Assembly: GCF_039595935.1 (NCBI RefSeq)
Contig: NZ_JBCNKR010000006.1
Coordinates: forward strand, 868,001-932,000
DNA length: 64,000 nucleotides
Reading direction: 5' to 3'
From: Flavobacterium sp.
GTDB lineage: Bacteria; Bacteroidota; Bacteroidia; Flavobacteriales; Flavobacteriaceae
Shown here: positions 7,014 through 15,474 of the stretch, piece after piece
How positions within the stretch are numbered: position 1 is the first letter of the stretch
How the letters are laid out: each line of letters begins with the position of its first letter
Notes under the pieces: generated by a model
What the model was told of the DNA's origin: nothing
The model's database searches: none
The model's input: only the letters and a program-made list of their open reading frames with translations
Translations under genes and position numbers: made by a program

Positions 7014-8777
7014 ATGAGGCTGATCATTTCTTTTGTATTCTTTCTTGCCTTGAATGTAACATTTGCACAGCAAAAAAAGACATTGAGCGAAGAAGAATAT
7101 TTGATATTGCAGGATAAAATTCGACTAAATTATAACGCAAATGTCGATAGCGCTCTTGTATATGCATATCAAATGGCAAAATCAAACAATTATAAACATT
7201 TAGCTTTTGCAAATGGCGCTTTGTCAAGTTTGCTGCAAATAAAAGGAAATACCAAAGAATCCAAAGAAAAATACAAAGCTGCACTTCAATATTTAGAGAA
7301 AATGCCTGACTCTCGAGATAAGACACAGGTAAAATCTTATATATACAATTATGGGGGATTATCAGAGTGGAACAGAGGAAATTTTAGTGATGCTCTTGAA
7401 ATTTATCAGAAAGGAATGAAGCTTTCCTTAGAAATTAATGATGTAAAACAAATTGTTAAGTTTAAGATTAATATAGCTTTAATTAACGAAGGAGTTGGAA
7501 ACTATCAATTAGCTATAAAAAACCTCCGACAGCTTGATGAGTTTATTGATAAAAACGAAGGGGTTTACAGCAAAGAGCAGTTATTAAATAATAAAAGTAA
7601 TATAAACAGGGCTTTGGCAAGTTCTTATGAAAGCTATTTCATGAAGAATTTAACAAAGAAGCACCTTTTGGATTCTGCTGAACACTATTATAAGAAGACG
7701 ATTAATTATTCTCAAAACTTTGCTCAAAATAAAATAGTGGCAAAATTAAGTTTAGGAAATGTTTATAATTGGAAAGGCGATTATAAAAATGCTGAGAAGA
7801 CTTATTATGATGTTGTTTTTTTATCCAGCCAGAATAATCAGAAAGATTTATTATGTGTTGCCAATTATAATTTGGGAGACGTTTATTATACTACAAAGAG
7901 ATACGATAAAGCACTTGTGTTTTTTAAAAAATGCGATTCACTTTCGGAAATAACAAAAGTTAATGAGATAGATTATCTGAAATCTAATTTTTATCAGGCA
8001 AAAATTTATAACATCCAGAAAAAGCCTGAACTGGCATATAAACATTCCAGAATCTATTTGGATAATTATGAAAAATTAGAAGAAAAATTAAATGAAGAAA
8101 GCTTAGAAGTTAATTATAAACAGGGAGTTAGCGGGCTAACTAATGAAATGGTTGTAATTGAGAAAAAATACAAAAACGATGTTTTATTAAGCAGAGGTTT
8201 AAGGGTTTTTTATGCGCTTCTATTAGTCGGAATTGTTTTCTTACTGATAAAAAATATTAGAGACAAGAATAAAGCACACAAAAAAATGAATGCTTTAATT
8301 GAAGAATTTAAAGCTAATATTGAGAAGAAAAATAATGCTGAAGCGGAACTTGAAACAATAGAAAAAGGAGATGAAGTACTTGAATTAGAAGAAATTCATC
8401 TTAAAAAAGAAAACCTTACTTTAAGTATCGACGAAGCAAAGGAAAACAAAATAGTAGAAAAATTATTAGCACTTGAAAGTAAACACGAATACTTAAATGC
8501 TGATTTTACATTGCCTTACGTTGCTAAGAAGATAAAAACAAATACTACTTATTTGTCGTATGTTGTTAATAAACGATTTGGAAAATCTTTTGGAGAGTAT
8601 TCTAATGAGTTGAAAATTAATTATGTAATTAATGAAATGATTACTAATCACATGTATAGAAAATATTCGACTCAGGCTATTGCAGAAAGTGTAGGTTTTA
8701 AAAATGCGGTTTCTTTTGCAAAATCATTTCGCAAAAGAACTGGAGTATCTCCAGCTCAATTTGCGAATAATATTTAA
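7014..8777 (+). CDS. TPR-repeat transmembrane regulator with C-terminal AraC-type HTH
   Basis: A 587-residue membrane-tethered regulator. Residues 1-18 are a signal peptide ending at FAQQ. About 30-380 are tetratricopeptide repeats predicted to be periplasmic (for example GNFSDALEIYQKG, GDYKNAEKTYYD, KRYDKALVFFKKC). A hydrophobic segment near 395-413 (VFYALLLVGIVFLLI) crosses the membrane. A charged helical linker follows, then an AraC/XylS helix-turn-helix at about 490-587 (TTYLSYVVNKRFGKSFGEY, YSTQAIAESVGFKNAVSFAK). This layout is common in flavobacteria, where the periplasmic TPRs are thought to sense a signal. It directly precedes the peptide-export genes, so it may control them (inference). 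Confidence 0.88.
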   Translation: MRLIISFVFFLALNVTFAQQKKTLSEEEYLILQDKIRLNYNANVDSALVYAYQMAKSNNYKHLAFANGALSSLLQIKGNTKESKEKYKAALQYLEKMPDSRDKTQVKSYIYNYGGLSEWNRGNFSDALEIYQKGMKLSLEINDVKQIVKFKINIALINEGVGNYQLAIKNLRQLDEFIDKNEGVYSKEQLLNNKSNINRALASSYESYFMKNLTKKHLLDSAEHYYKKTINYSQNFAQNKIVAKLSLGNVYNWKGDYKNAEKTYYDVVFLSSQNNQKDLLCVANYNLGDVYYTTKRYDKALVFFKKCDSLSEITKVNEIDYLKSNFYQAKIYNIQKKPELAYKHSRIYLDNYEKLEEKLNEESLEVNYKQGVSGLTNEMVVIEKKYKNDVLLSRGLRVFYALLLVGIVFLLIKNIRDKNKAHKKMNALIEEFKANIEKKNNAEAELETIEKGDEVLELEEIHLKKENLTLSIDEAKENKIVEKLLALESKHEYLNADFTLPYVAKKIKTNTTYLSYVVNKRFGKSFGEYSNELKINYVINEMITNHMYRKYSTQAIAESVGFKNAVSFAKSFRKRTGVSPAQFANNI

Positions 8778-8818
8778 TGTAAAGGTTTAATTTATTTAAT
8801 TTAAAATTGTAGATTTTC

Positions 8819-8977
8819 TCAACCTGCACCACCTCCTGAACTACCGCCTCCGCCAGTTCCTGATTTACCTGGATCAACTGGAGGTATTGGATCATCACCT
8901 CCTCTAACTACTTTTTGTTGATTTTTTGATAATTTTTCATCTTCAAAATCTTCGAATTTTAATTTCATATTTGCCAT
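8819..8977 (-). CDS. Short GG-leader peptide with glycine-rich core (52 aa)
   Basis: A candidate secreted-peptide precursor. The 27-residue leader MANMKLKFEDFEDEKLSKNQ...VVRGG resembles Bacteroidetes double-glycine leaders (charged, LSxxQ, then GG). The 25-residue core begins DDPIPPVDPGKSG and ends in a run of Gly/Ser with no cysteine. It is on the opposite strand to the export genes but lies between the TPR/AraC regulator and the VKOR fusion, and the C39 exporter at 11987 could process it. Start is the ATG at 8977 (a second Met is residue 4). The composition and leader argue it is real; the low-complexity tail leaves doubt. Confidence 0.6.
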   Translation of the reverse strand: MANMKLKFEDFEDEKLSKNQQKVVRGGDDPIPPVDPGKSGTGGGGSSGGGAG

Positions 8978-9236
8978 CTTTTTACATGTTACGGTTACTG
9001 ATTTATCAAAACTACAGAAAATGCTTAGTTCTTGATCGAGAATTGGGTTTTGAGCTTTTTTGATTTTTATTTTTCATTGTAATTCATTGTAAATCAACAT
9101 TTTGCATATTAATTATAGTTGATATAATTTATAAATTGTATGTAGTATAATATATAAAATGTGTGATTTGATCATCAGATTTTGAATAAAAACCACAATA
9201 TTTGCATTGTAATTCGATTTAAAACCGACCCGAAAG

Positions 9237-10802
9237 ATGCTAAAACTTATTCAAAAATTTCTGCAAATAAACAGATACTCGGAAGTGAAAAATGAGTTTA
9301 AAGATTTATTTCTTTCTCATCCAAATTATCCTAGTCTGTTTGCGATAACAGATTCGTTTGATTTGTTGTCGATAGAGAATGCCGCAATAAGAGTTCCTAA
9401 GGAGCAGATAGTCGATTTACCATCAAATTTTTTAGCTTATTTCAAGGATGAATTAATTCTTGTTGAAAAAGCCAAAAACTTTGTTCGAATTAATACAATC
9501 AAAAAAGGAGTTCAAAAAATTTCATACGATAAATTCCTTTTAGACTGGAATGGAGTAATTGTAGCAATTGAACCAAATAATGTTGTAGCAAGAGAAAATT
9601 TAAAAGTTGAATTAAACTGGTTAAAATACCTGGTACCTTTTGTACTGTTAGCAGGATTATCTTTCTTTTATAATTCGTATACAATTTTCAGCGCTATATT
9701 TTTATTGACTTCAATTTTAGGATTAATAGTTAGTATTTTAATTGTTCAGGAAAAATTAGGATTTAAAAACAGTCTTATTTCAAACTTTTGTAATCTAAGT
9801 ACAAATTCGTCTTGTAGTTCTGTTTTAAGTTTTACTGAAAATTATGAGAACAGATGGATTAGTTTTTCAGATTTGCCTCTTTTGTTTTTTGGTGCGAGTT
9901 TTATCTCAATACTAGTTCAGCCATTTAACTCGTCGATTTTTGTAGGTTTTTTGAGTTTATTGGCAATTCCGATTATCGTTTCTTCGATTTGGATTCAAAA
10001 ATTCGAACTTCAAAAATGGTGTGTGATGTGTTTAATGGTTTCGTTTTTGATATTTACGCAAAGTGCAATATGGTTTTCGTCTGACTTATTTACGTTAAGT
10101 TTTAGTTTCGGTACGATTTTTCCATTTTTATTCTCTTTGCTTTTACTTATCCCAATTGGATTTGTTATAAAATCAATTGCAAAAGATGTGCTTAATAATG
10201 AAAACTCATTGAAAGAACTTAAAAAGTTCAAGAGAAATTATTCATTGCTAAATTTTTTATCAAAAAGAGTTTCTCATTCAAATGGTTTTGAAGATTTGAG
10301 AGGATTAAATTTTGGAAACAGAAGTGCAGTAGTCAAACTTAGTATAATAATAAGTCCGAGTTGTGTGCATTGTCATAAAACATTTCAGGAAGCTTTTGAT
10401 TTGGTGTTGAAATTCCCGGATAAAATTTTCTTAAGTGTTTTGTTTAATATCAACCCGGAAAATGCTGATAACCCATATAAAGCTGTTGTAGAAAGATTGT
10501 TAACCATAAACAGATCTACACCAGGAAAAACTGTTGAAGCGATTTCAGACTGGCATATTAAAAAAATGAGTCTGAAAAAATGGTTAAAAAAATGGCATGT
10601 TGAAAATGTCAGTATGATGATAAATCAGGAAATAAATAAACAATACGAATGGTGTTCAAAAAATAATTTCAATTATACGCCAGTAAAAATTGTAAATGAA
10701 AAATTATTTCCAAGTGAATATGAATTGAGTGAATTAAAATATTTCTTAAATGATTTTGTTGAAGAAAAAGAAACAACAGAAATTTTAGAAAAAATTGCTT
10801 AA
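9237..10802 (+). CDS. VKOR-thioredoxin fusion with C39-like N-terminus, disulfide-forming membrane oxidase
   Basis: A 521-residue membrane protein. Residues 1-110 resemble a peptidase C39 domain (HPNYPSLFAITDSFDLLSIE) but lack the catalytic Cys. About 125-320 form a vitamin K epoxide reductase domain with several membrane helices and cysteine pairs (NFCNLSTNSSC and later WCVMC). The C-terminal 360-521 is a thioredoxin fold with a CVHC redox centre (Cys376 and Cys379). Family knowledge: VKOR passes electrons from a thioredoxin-like partner to quinone and so makes disulfides in the periplasm. It is followed immediately by cysteine-rich peptide genes and an exporter, so it probably oxidises those peptides or exporter parts. 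Confidence 0.88.
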   Translation: MLKLIQKFLQINRYSEVKNEFKDLFLSHPNYPSLFAITDSFDLLSIENAAIRVPKEQIVDLPSNFLAYFKDELILVEKAKNFVRINTIKKGVQKISYDKFLLDWNGVIVAIEPNNVVARENLKVELNWLKYLVPFVLLAGLSFFYNSYTIFSAIFLLTSILGLIVSILIVQEKLGFKNSLISNFCNLSTNSSCSSVLSFTENYENRWISFSDLPLLFFGASFISILVQPFNSSIFVGFLSLLAIPIIVSSIWIQKFELQKWCVMCLMVSFLIFTQSAIWFSSDLFTLSFSFGTIFPFLFSLLLLIPIGFVIKSIAKDVLNNENSLKELKKFKRNYSLLNFLSKRVSHSNGFEDLRGLNFGNRSAVVKLSIIISPSCVHCHKTFQEAFDLVLKFPDKIFLSVLFNINPENADNPYKAVVERLLTINRSTPGKTVEAISDWHIKKMSLKKWLKKWHVENVSMMINQEINKQYEWCSKNNFNYTPVKIVNEKLFPSEYELSELKYFLNDFVEEKETTEILEKIA

Positions 10803-10828
10803 TAAGCTAACCTCATAAAACCCTTTGT

Positions 10829-10999
10829 ATGATAAAAAATATTTTAAATCTAGAAGGAGCTATAGAATTGACGATTAGTGAAAAAAAGTCAATTATTGAA
10901 GGACGTGCATGTGGAGTGAATACGCCGGCTTGCCCAGCAGGAACCCATTGTGATTATATAAGCGAAGATGGACAATCTGGAGTTTGTATAAAAGACTAA
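10829..10999 (+). CDS. Cys-containing leader peptide 1 (56 aa)
   Basis: A secreted-peptide precursor. The leader MIKNILNLEGA is identical in its first 11 residues to the next gene's product, which shows they are paralogues. The leader continues LTISEKKSIIEG, with a single Gly instead of a Gly-Gly pair. The core begins RACGVNTPACPAGTHC and has four cysteines. It starts 26 bases after the VKOR fusion stop, probably in the same transcript. Too short for standard gene callers. Function unknown: bacteriocin, signal or toxin are all possible. Confidence 0.75.
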   Translation: MIKNILNLEGAIELTISEKKSIIEGRACGVNTPACPAGTHCDYISEDGQSGVCIKD

Positions 11000-11047
11000 G
11001 TAATTTAAATGTTTGTTTTTCGGTTTTAATTTTAAAACAAGAAGAGG

Positions 11048-11239
11048 ATGATAAAAAATATTTTAAATCTGGAAGGAGCTCAAAATATTAGTAAAAATGA
11101 GCAAAAAACAATGCAGGGAGGAATTCCTGACTGCTGGGTTTATGCAATCGAAGCAGGATGCATTTTAATTCCGGTAGGAGGCACTTGTCCATTAGACACG
11201 ATGTCAGGAATTTGCGAGACAAGTCGTCTTTGCTGTTAA
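11048..11239 (+). CDS. Cys-rich GG-leader peptide 2 (63 aa)
   Basis: A precursor with leader MIKNILNLEGAQNISKNEQK ending TMQGG (residue 25), followed by a 38-residue core with six cysteines (IPDCW, EAGC, GGTC, SGIC, RLCC). The even cysteine count fits disulfide bonding by the neighbouring VKOR-thioredoxin protein. The double glycine fits cleavage by the C39 domain of the exporter at 11987. The leader is duplicated from peptide 1, 48 bases upstream. No known peptide family was recognised for the core. Confidence 0.82.
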   Translation: MIKNILNLEGAQNISKNEQKTMQGGIPDCWVYAIEAGCILIPVGGTCPLDTMSGICETSRLCC

Positions 11240-11617
11240 TTATTAAAATTATTTAAAGTAATATACAATAAAGCCTTTTTAAAATTTAGTCATGTTTTTT
11301 TTAATTTGTAGGCGCTCGATCGTGGAACATTGAGCAAATTATCCCAACATTGATGATTGGTGTCGGGATTCTCAGGATAATTGGTCACTTGGGTCGGTTT
11401 TATTTGGTTAGGGCTGATCAAGTGCCATCTCCTAGAGAAAGTATGTTACTAAAAATATCTTTTTAGATACCTAAATAAGAGTAGATGAATTTCTACTCTT
11501 TTTTTTGCTAATGAAAATAACGTGTAGTTACTACAATTATGCGTTTCTATAAAAGACAGCAACTTCAAGTGTCTATAAATTTTTGAAGAATTAACAAATC
11601 AAAACAAAACCTAAATT
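11240..11617. other. Intergenic region with a compositionally foreign 130-bp segment
   Basis: Positions 11311-11440 have 59 G/C in 130 by hand count (about 45%), clearly above their AT-rich surroundings. Both strands are open across it: plus 11305-11463 (contains WNIEQIIPTLMIGVGILRII) and minus (contains SPNQIKPTQVTNYPENPD). No start with a good context is seen on either strand and no family was recognised. It may be the remnant of a transferred gene or an RNA. A terminator lies at 11477-11506, and the leader region of peptide 3 follows. Confidence 0.4.
11477..11506 (+). terminator. Rho-independent terminator after peptides 1 and 2
   Basis: AAGAGTAGA / TCTACTCTT nine-bp stem with six-base loop and a T-tract. 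It separates peptide genes 1-2 and the GC-richer segment from peptide 3. Confidence 0.8.
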
Positions 11618-11809
11618 ATGAAAAAATTAAAAAGCCTAGCAGGAATCGAAATTTTAAGCGTTAATGAAAGAAAAAATATTACTGGCGGCGGACCAGGAAT
11701 CGAGGCTTGTTATTGCCCAAACACAGGTATTTTTGCTGGGGTTATACATCCAGGCGAAGGAGAAACCTGCGCGGCAGTTATTGAGGAAAACTGTCCATTA
11801 GAATCTTAA
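11618..11809 (+). CDS. Cys-containing GG-leader peptide 3 (63 aa)
   Basis: A precursor with leader MKKLKSLAGIEILSVNERKN ending ITGG (residue 24), then a core beginning GPGIEACYCPNTG with four cysteines (ACYC, ETC, ENC). The leader has the same plan as peptide 2 (basic start, LSVNERK before GG) but not the same sequence, so it is a more distant paralogue. It is framed by its own terminator (11831-11870), which suggests a separate transcript that may be made in excess of the export genes. Confidence 0.82.
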   Translation: MKKLKSLAGIEILSVNERKNITGGGPGIEACYCPNTGIFAGVIHPGEGETCAAVIEENCPLES

Positions 11810-11830
11810 AATTAAATAATATAATATTTT

Positions 11831-11870
11831 AGAAAGCTTTGCTAATTATTTAGTAAAGCTTTCTTGCTTT
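11831..11870 (+). terminator. Terminator between peptide 3 and the exporter gene
   Basis: AGAAAGCTTT / AAAGCTTTCT ten-bp stem, 14-base loop, followed by T-rich TGCTTT. The weak T-tract may allow readthrough into the exporter. Confidence 0.65.
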
Positions 11871-11986
11871 ATATAAATAGAATAAAATTTAATTGCAAAA
11901 CAAAATATGTCTATTTAATCAAGATATCGTTTAAATTTTTAAGAATTTTTGTATAATATTGCTATTAAAAAACCTAAATATTAGAA

Positions 11987-14179
11987 TTGAAAAAATTCAC
12001 CAATTACAAACAGGCAGATTATAAAGACTGCGGACCTACGTGTTTAAAGATCATAGCCAAACATTACGGCAAAACAATAAACATTCAGGAATTGCGCGAT
12101 AGCAGCGAGACGACTCGCGAGGGAAGTAATTTGCTTTTTTTGAGTGATGCTGCAGAGAAAATAGGATTCAGGACCCTGGGGGTAAAATTAAGTGCCGAAA
12201 GATTAGAAGAAGCTCCGCTGCCATGCATCCTGCACTGGAATAAAAATCATTACGTTGTATTATACAATATTAAAAAAGGAAAATATTATATCTCCGACCC
12301 TGCTTTTGGCTTAATTGAATACAATAAAGCGGATTTTCTTAAATTCTGGATTGGTAATAATGCTGACGATTCTACTCAGGAAGGTATTGCTTTACTTATT
12401 GAAGCCACGCCAAAATTCTTCCAGTCAGATTTTGATAAAGAAGACAACAACGGTTTAGGATTTGGATTATTATCGCAGTATGTACTGCGATATAAATCAT
12501 TTTTGATTCAGCTGAGCGTTGGGTTATTGGCCAGCAGTTTACTGCAGCTTATTTTTCCGTTTTTAACCCAGAGTATTGTAGATGTCGGGATTCAAAACCA
12601 GAATATTCATTTTATTTATTTAATCCTTTTTGCACAGCTGTTCCTTTTTGCGGGCAGAACGGGTCTGGAACTCATCAGAAGCTGGATATTACTGCATCTT
12701 TCAACCCGAATCAATATTTCACTGATTTCAGATTTCTTCATCAAACTGATGAACCTTCCCATTTCGTTTTTTGACGTGAGAATGACCGGAGATATCATGC
12801 AGCGTATTAACGATCACCGCCGAATTGAAAAAATCCTGACCACATCATCGCTAAACGTATTATTCTCCGTAATCAACATGTTTGTTATGGGAGCAGTTCT
12901 GGCTTACTTTAACCTGAAAATATTTCTGGTGTTTTTTGCCGGCAGCGCTCTTTATTTTGGCTGGATTACTTTGTTTTTAAAAAGAAGGGAAGTTCTGGAT
13001 TATAAACGTTTTTCAGAGGTTTCTCAGGAACAAAGCAAAGTAATGGAGCTTATTAACGGTATGCAGGAAATCAAACTCCATAATGCAGAAAAACAAAAAC
13101 GATGGGGCTGGGAATATGTGCAGGCAAGACTTTTCAGAGTATCTATAAAAGGATTGGTTTTAGAGCAGTCACAAACAATAGGTTCTTCTGTAATTAATGA
13201 ACTAAAGAATATTTTCATCATATTTTTATCAGCTAAACTGGTAATTGACGGTTCGATAACACTGGGGATGATGCTGGCAATCAGTTCAATTGTGGGAAGT
13301 TTAAACGGGCCGATAACACAGCTTATTGAGTTTGTGAGGGAGCTTCAGGATGCTAAAATATCTTTGGCCAGACTATCTGAAATTCACGAAAAAGAAGACG
13401 AAACCCAGCAGGAAGAGCATCAGTCGCACGATGTTCCGTATGATTCTGATATTGAAATAAAAGACCTGTCATATCGGTATTTAGGATCAGATATTCCGGT
13501 ATTAAAAGATTTGAACCTAACCATTCCGGCCAATAAAGTAACAGCAATAGTAGGTGTCAGCGGAAGCGGAAAAACAACATTGATGAAACTGCTTTTAAAG
13601 TTTTATGAACCCGAAAAAGGAGAAATCAATATTGGAAATTCAAACCTTAAAAATATTTCGCAGAAAGCTTGGCGTTCTAATATTGGAGCTGTTATGCAGG
13701 AAGGGTATATTTTCAGCGATACTATTGCCAACAACATTGCCTTTGGCGTTGACAAAATTGACAAAGAACGATTGGTTTATGCGGCAGATGTAGCCAATAT
13801 TAAAGAATATATCAGTGAGCTTCCTTTAGGTTATAACACAAAAATCGGTGCAGAAGGAACTGGAATGAGTACAGGACAGAAACAGCGATTGTTAATTGCA
13901 AGAGCCGTTTATAAAAACCCTGAAATTCTGTTTTTTGATGAAGCAACATCAGCATTAGACGCCAATAACGAAAAAGAAATTATGCGAAAGCTGGATATTT
14001 TCTTTAAAAACAAAACGGTAATTGTAATTGCACATCGTTTAAGCACGGTTATGAATGCAGATCAGATTGTGGTTTTAGAAAAAGGAAAAATAATTGAAAT
14101 CGGTTCACATTCGGCTTTAGTGGCACAGAAAGGGAATTATTTTGAATTGGTTAAAAATCAATTACAGTTAGGAAATTAA
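11987..14179 (+). CDS. Peptidase-containing ABC transporter (C39 peptidase, bacteriocin-type exporter)
   Basis: A 730-residue inner-membrane exporter that cuts double-glycine leaders and pumps the core peptide out. Domains in order: C39 protease 1-130 (DCGPTC with Cys15; His88 in NKNHYV; Asp104 in ISDPAFG), six-helix ABC membrane domain about 160-460, ATPase 490-730. The ATPase has Walker A GVSGSGKTT (from 523), Walker B ILFFDEATSALD and switch IAHRLSTV. Its signature is STGQKQR rather than the usual SGGQ. Start codon is TTG, chosen because the C39 domain begins directly there. The HlyD adaptor gene starts 2 bases after the stop. Substrates are probably the leader peptides encoded upstream. 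Confidence 0.95.
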   Translation: MKKFTNYKQADYKDCGPTCLKIIAKHYGKTINIQELRDSSETTREGSNLLFLSDAAEKIGFRTLGVKLSAERLEEAPLPCILHWNKNHYVVLYNIKKGKYYISDPAFGLIEYNKADFLKFWIGNNADDSTQEGIALLIEATPKFFQSDFDKEDNNGLGFGLLSQYVLRYKSFLIQLSVGLLASSLLQLIFPFLTQSIVDVGIQNQNIHFIYLILFAQLFLFAGRTGLELIRSWILLHLSTRINISLISDFFIKLMNLPISFFDVRMTGDIMQRINDHRRIEKILTTSSLNVLFSVINMFVMGAVLAYFNLKIFLVFFAGSALYFGWITLFLKRREVLDYKRFSEVSQEQSKVMELINGMQEIKLHNAEKQKRWGWEYVQARLFRVSIKGLVLEQSQTIGSSVINELKNIFIIFLSAKLVIDGSITLGMMLAISSIVGSLNGPITQLIEFVRELQDAKISLARLSEIHEKEDETQQEEHQSHDVPYDSDIEIKDLSYRYLGSDIPVLKDLNLTIPANKVTAIVGVSGSGKTTLMKLLLKFYEPEKGEINIGNSNLKNISQKAWRSNIGAVMQEGYIFSDTIANNIAFGVDKIDKERLVYAADVANIKEYISELPLGYNTKIGAEGTGMSTGQKQRLLIARAVYKNPEILFFDEATSALDANNEKEIMRKLDIFFKNKTVIVIAHRLSTVMNADQIVVLEKGKIIEIGSHSALVAQKGNYFELVKNQLQLGN

Positions 14180-14181
14180 TC

Positions 14182-15474
14182 ATGGCAGAAGATAATAATA
14201 CATTCGAATTAAGAAGCGAGGAAGTTCAGGACATTCTCACCAAAGTACCGCACTGGATGATACGCTGGGGAACCGTTTTGATTTTTGTCATTATCCTGAT
14301 GCTTTTTTTTGTTTCCTGGTTTATAAAATATCCCGATGTTGTTAATACAGAAATTGTCATTACAACCAATATCCCGCCAGAGAAAATCGTTGCGAAAAGT
14401 TCAGGGCGAATTGAAGCTATTTTGGTAAAAAACAAATCAGTTGTTGATAAAAACAGTACGCTTGCCATTATAGAAAATACAGCCAATTATAATGACGTTT
14501 TTCTGCTGAAAAATATCGTTGAGCATTACAATATTAATGATCCGAAAGAATTTCCGTTCTCAAAGCTTAAAAATGCACAATTAGGAGAAATAGAAAGTGC
14601 TTATGCTGTTTTTCAGAAAGATTATCAGGCACAGGAATTAAATCATGACCTGCAGCCTTTTGCTATTGAAAACAGAGCTCAGATTTCTGAAAAAATTCAA
14701 ATAAAAGAAAGACTGGAGATTCTGCAGCAGCAAAAAGTAATTAATGAAAGTGAGCTTCAGCTTCAAAAAAATGAAATAGCGCGTTTTGAAGCTTTATTTA
14801 ATAAAGGCATCATTTCGGCTCAGGAAATGGAAGCCAAGAAATTAAGTTTTCTGCAGGCGCAAAAGAGCTACAGAGGCCTTTTATCATCGATTTCTCAATT
14901 GAAATCATCGTTGATTGACAATACAAAATCAAGCCAGAGTTCGCAGGCAAACAGCACTAAAGAGGAAGTGAATCTGGGAAGAAACATGGCGCAGTCTTTT
15001 TATCAGCTTAAAAAAGTGATTAAAGACTGGGAACTGGCTTATGCTCTAAAATCTTCGATAAGTGGTAAAGTAACCTTTTTACAGGTTTGGACAGAAAATC
15101 AAACGATTAACTCCGGCGATAATGTTTTTTCGATTATTCCCGATGCTAAAAATGGTTTTATAGGAAAAGTGAAAGCTCCGGCATTAAATTCTGGAAAAAT
15201 AAAAGTAGGGCAGAGAGTTAATATTCGTCTGGCTAATTTTCCTGACCGAGAGTTTGGCGTTTTAAGAGGAAAGATTCAGAACATCTCTCTGGTTCCGGAT
15301 AAAGATGGAAATCTTTTAATTGATGTCGCTCTTCCAAACGGACTAGAAACATCTTATAAGAAACAAATTGTTTTTCAGCAGGAAATGAAAGGAAGTGCCG
15401 AAATTGTAACCGAAGATTTACGATTGATCGAAAGAATTCTATATCAGTTTAAAAGTATATTCGAACAGGTTTAA
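14182..15474 (+). CDS. HlyD-family periplasmic adaptor for the peptide exporter
   Basis: A 430-residue membrane fusion protein linking the ABC exporter to an outer-membrane channel. One transmembrane helix near residues 28-52, a lipoyl half-motif (GRIEAILVKNKSVVDKNSTL), a long coiled-coil hairpin rich in Gln/Glu/Lys at about 150-270, the second lipoyl half (GKVTFLQVWTENQTINSGD), then a beta-barrel. Encoded 2 bases after the exporter and translationally coupled. Its end overlaps the convergent trmN6 stop by four bases. No outer-membrane TolC gene is present nearby, so one encoded elsewhere must serve. Confidence 0.92.
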   Translation: MAEDNNTFELRSEEVQDILTKVPHWMIRWGTVLIFVIILMLFFVSWFIKYPDVVNTEIVITTNIPPEKIVAKSSGRIEAILVKNKSVVDKNSTLAIIENTANYNDVFLLKNIVEHYNINDPKEFPFSKLKNAQLGEIESAYAVFQKDYQAQELNHDLQPFAIENRAQISEKIQIKERLEILQQQKVINESELQLQKNEIARFEALFNKGIISAQEMEAKKLSFLQAQKSYRGLLSSISQLKSSLIDNTKSSQSSQANSTKEEVNLGRNMAQSFYQLKKVIKDWELAYALKSSISGKVTFLQVWTENQTINSGDNVFSIIPDAKNGFIGKVKAPALNSGKIKVGQRVNIRLANFPDREFGVLRGKIQNISLVPDKDGNLLIDVALPNGLETSYKKQIVFQQEMKGSAEIVTEDLRLIERILYQFKSIFEQV

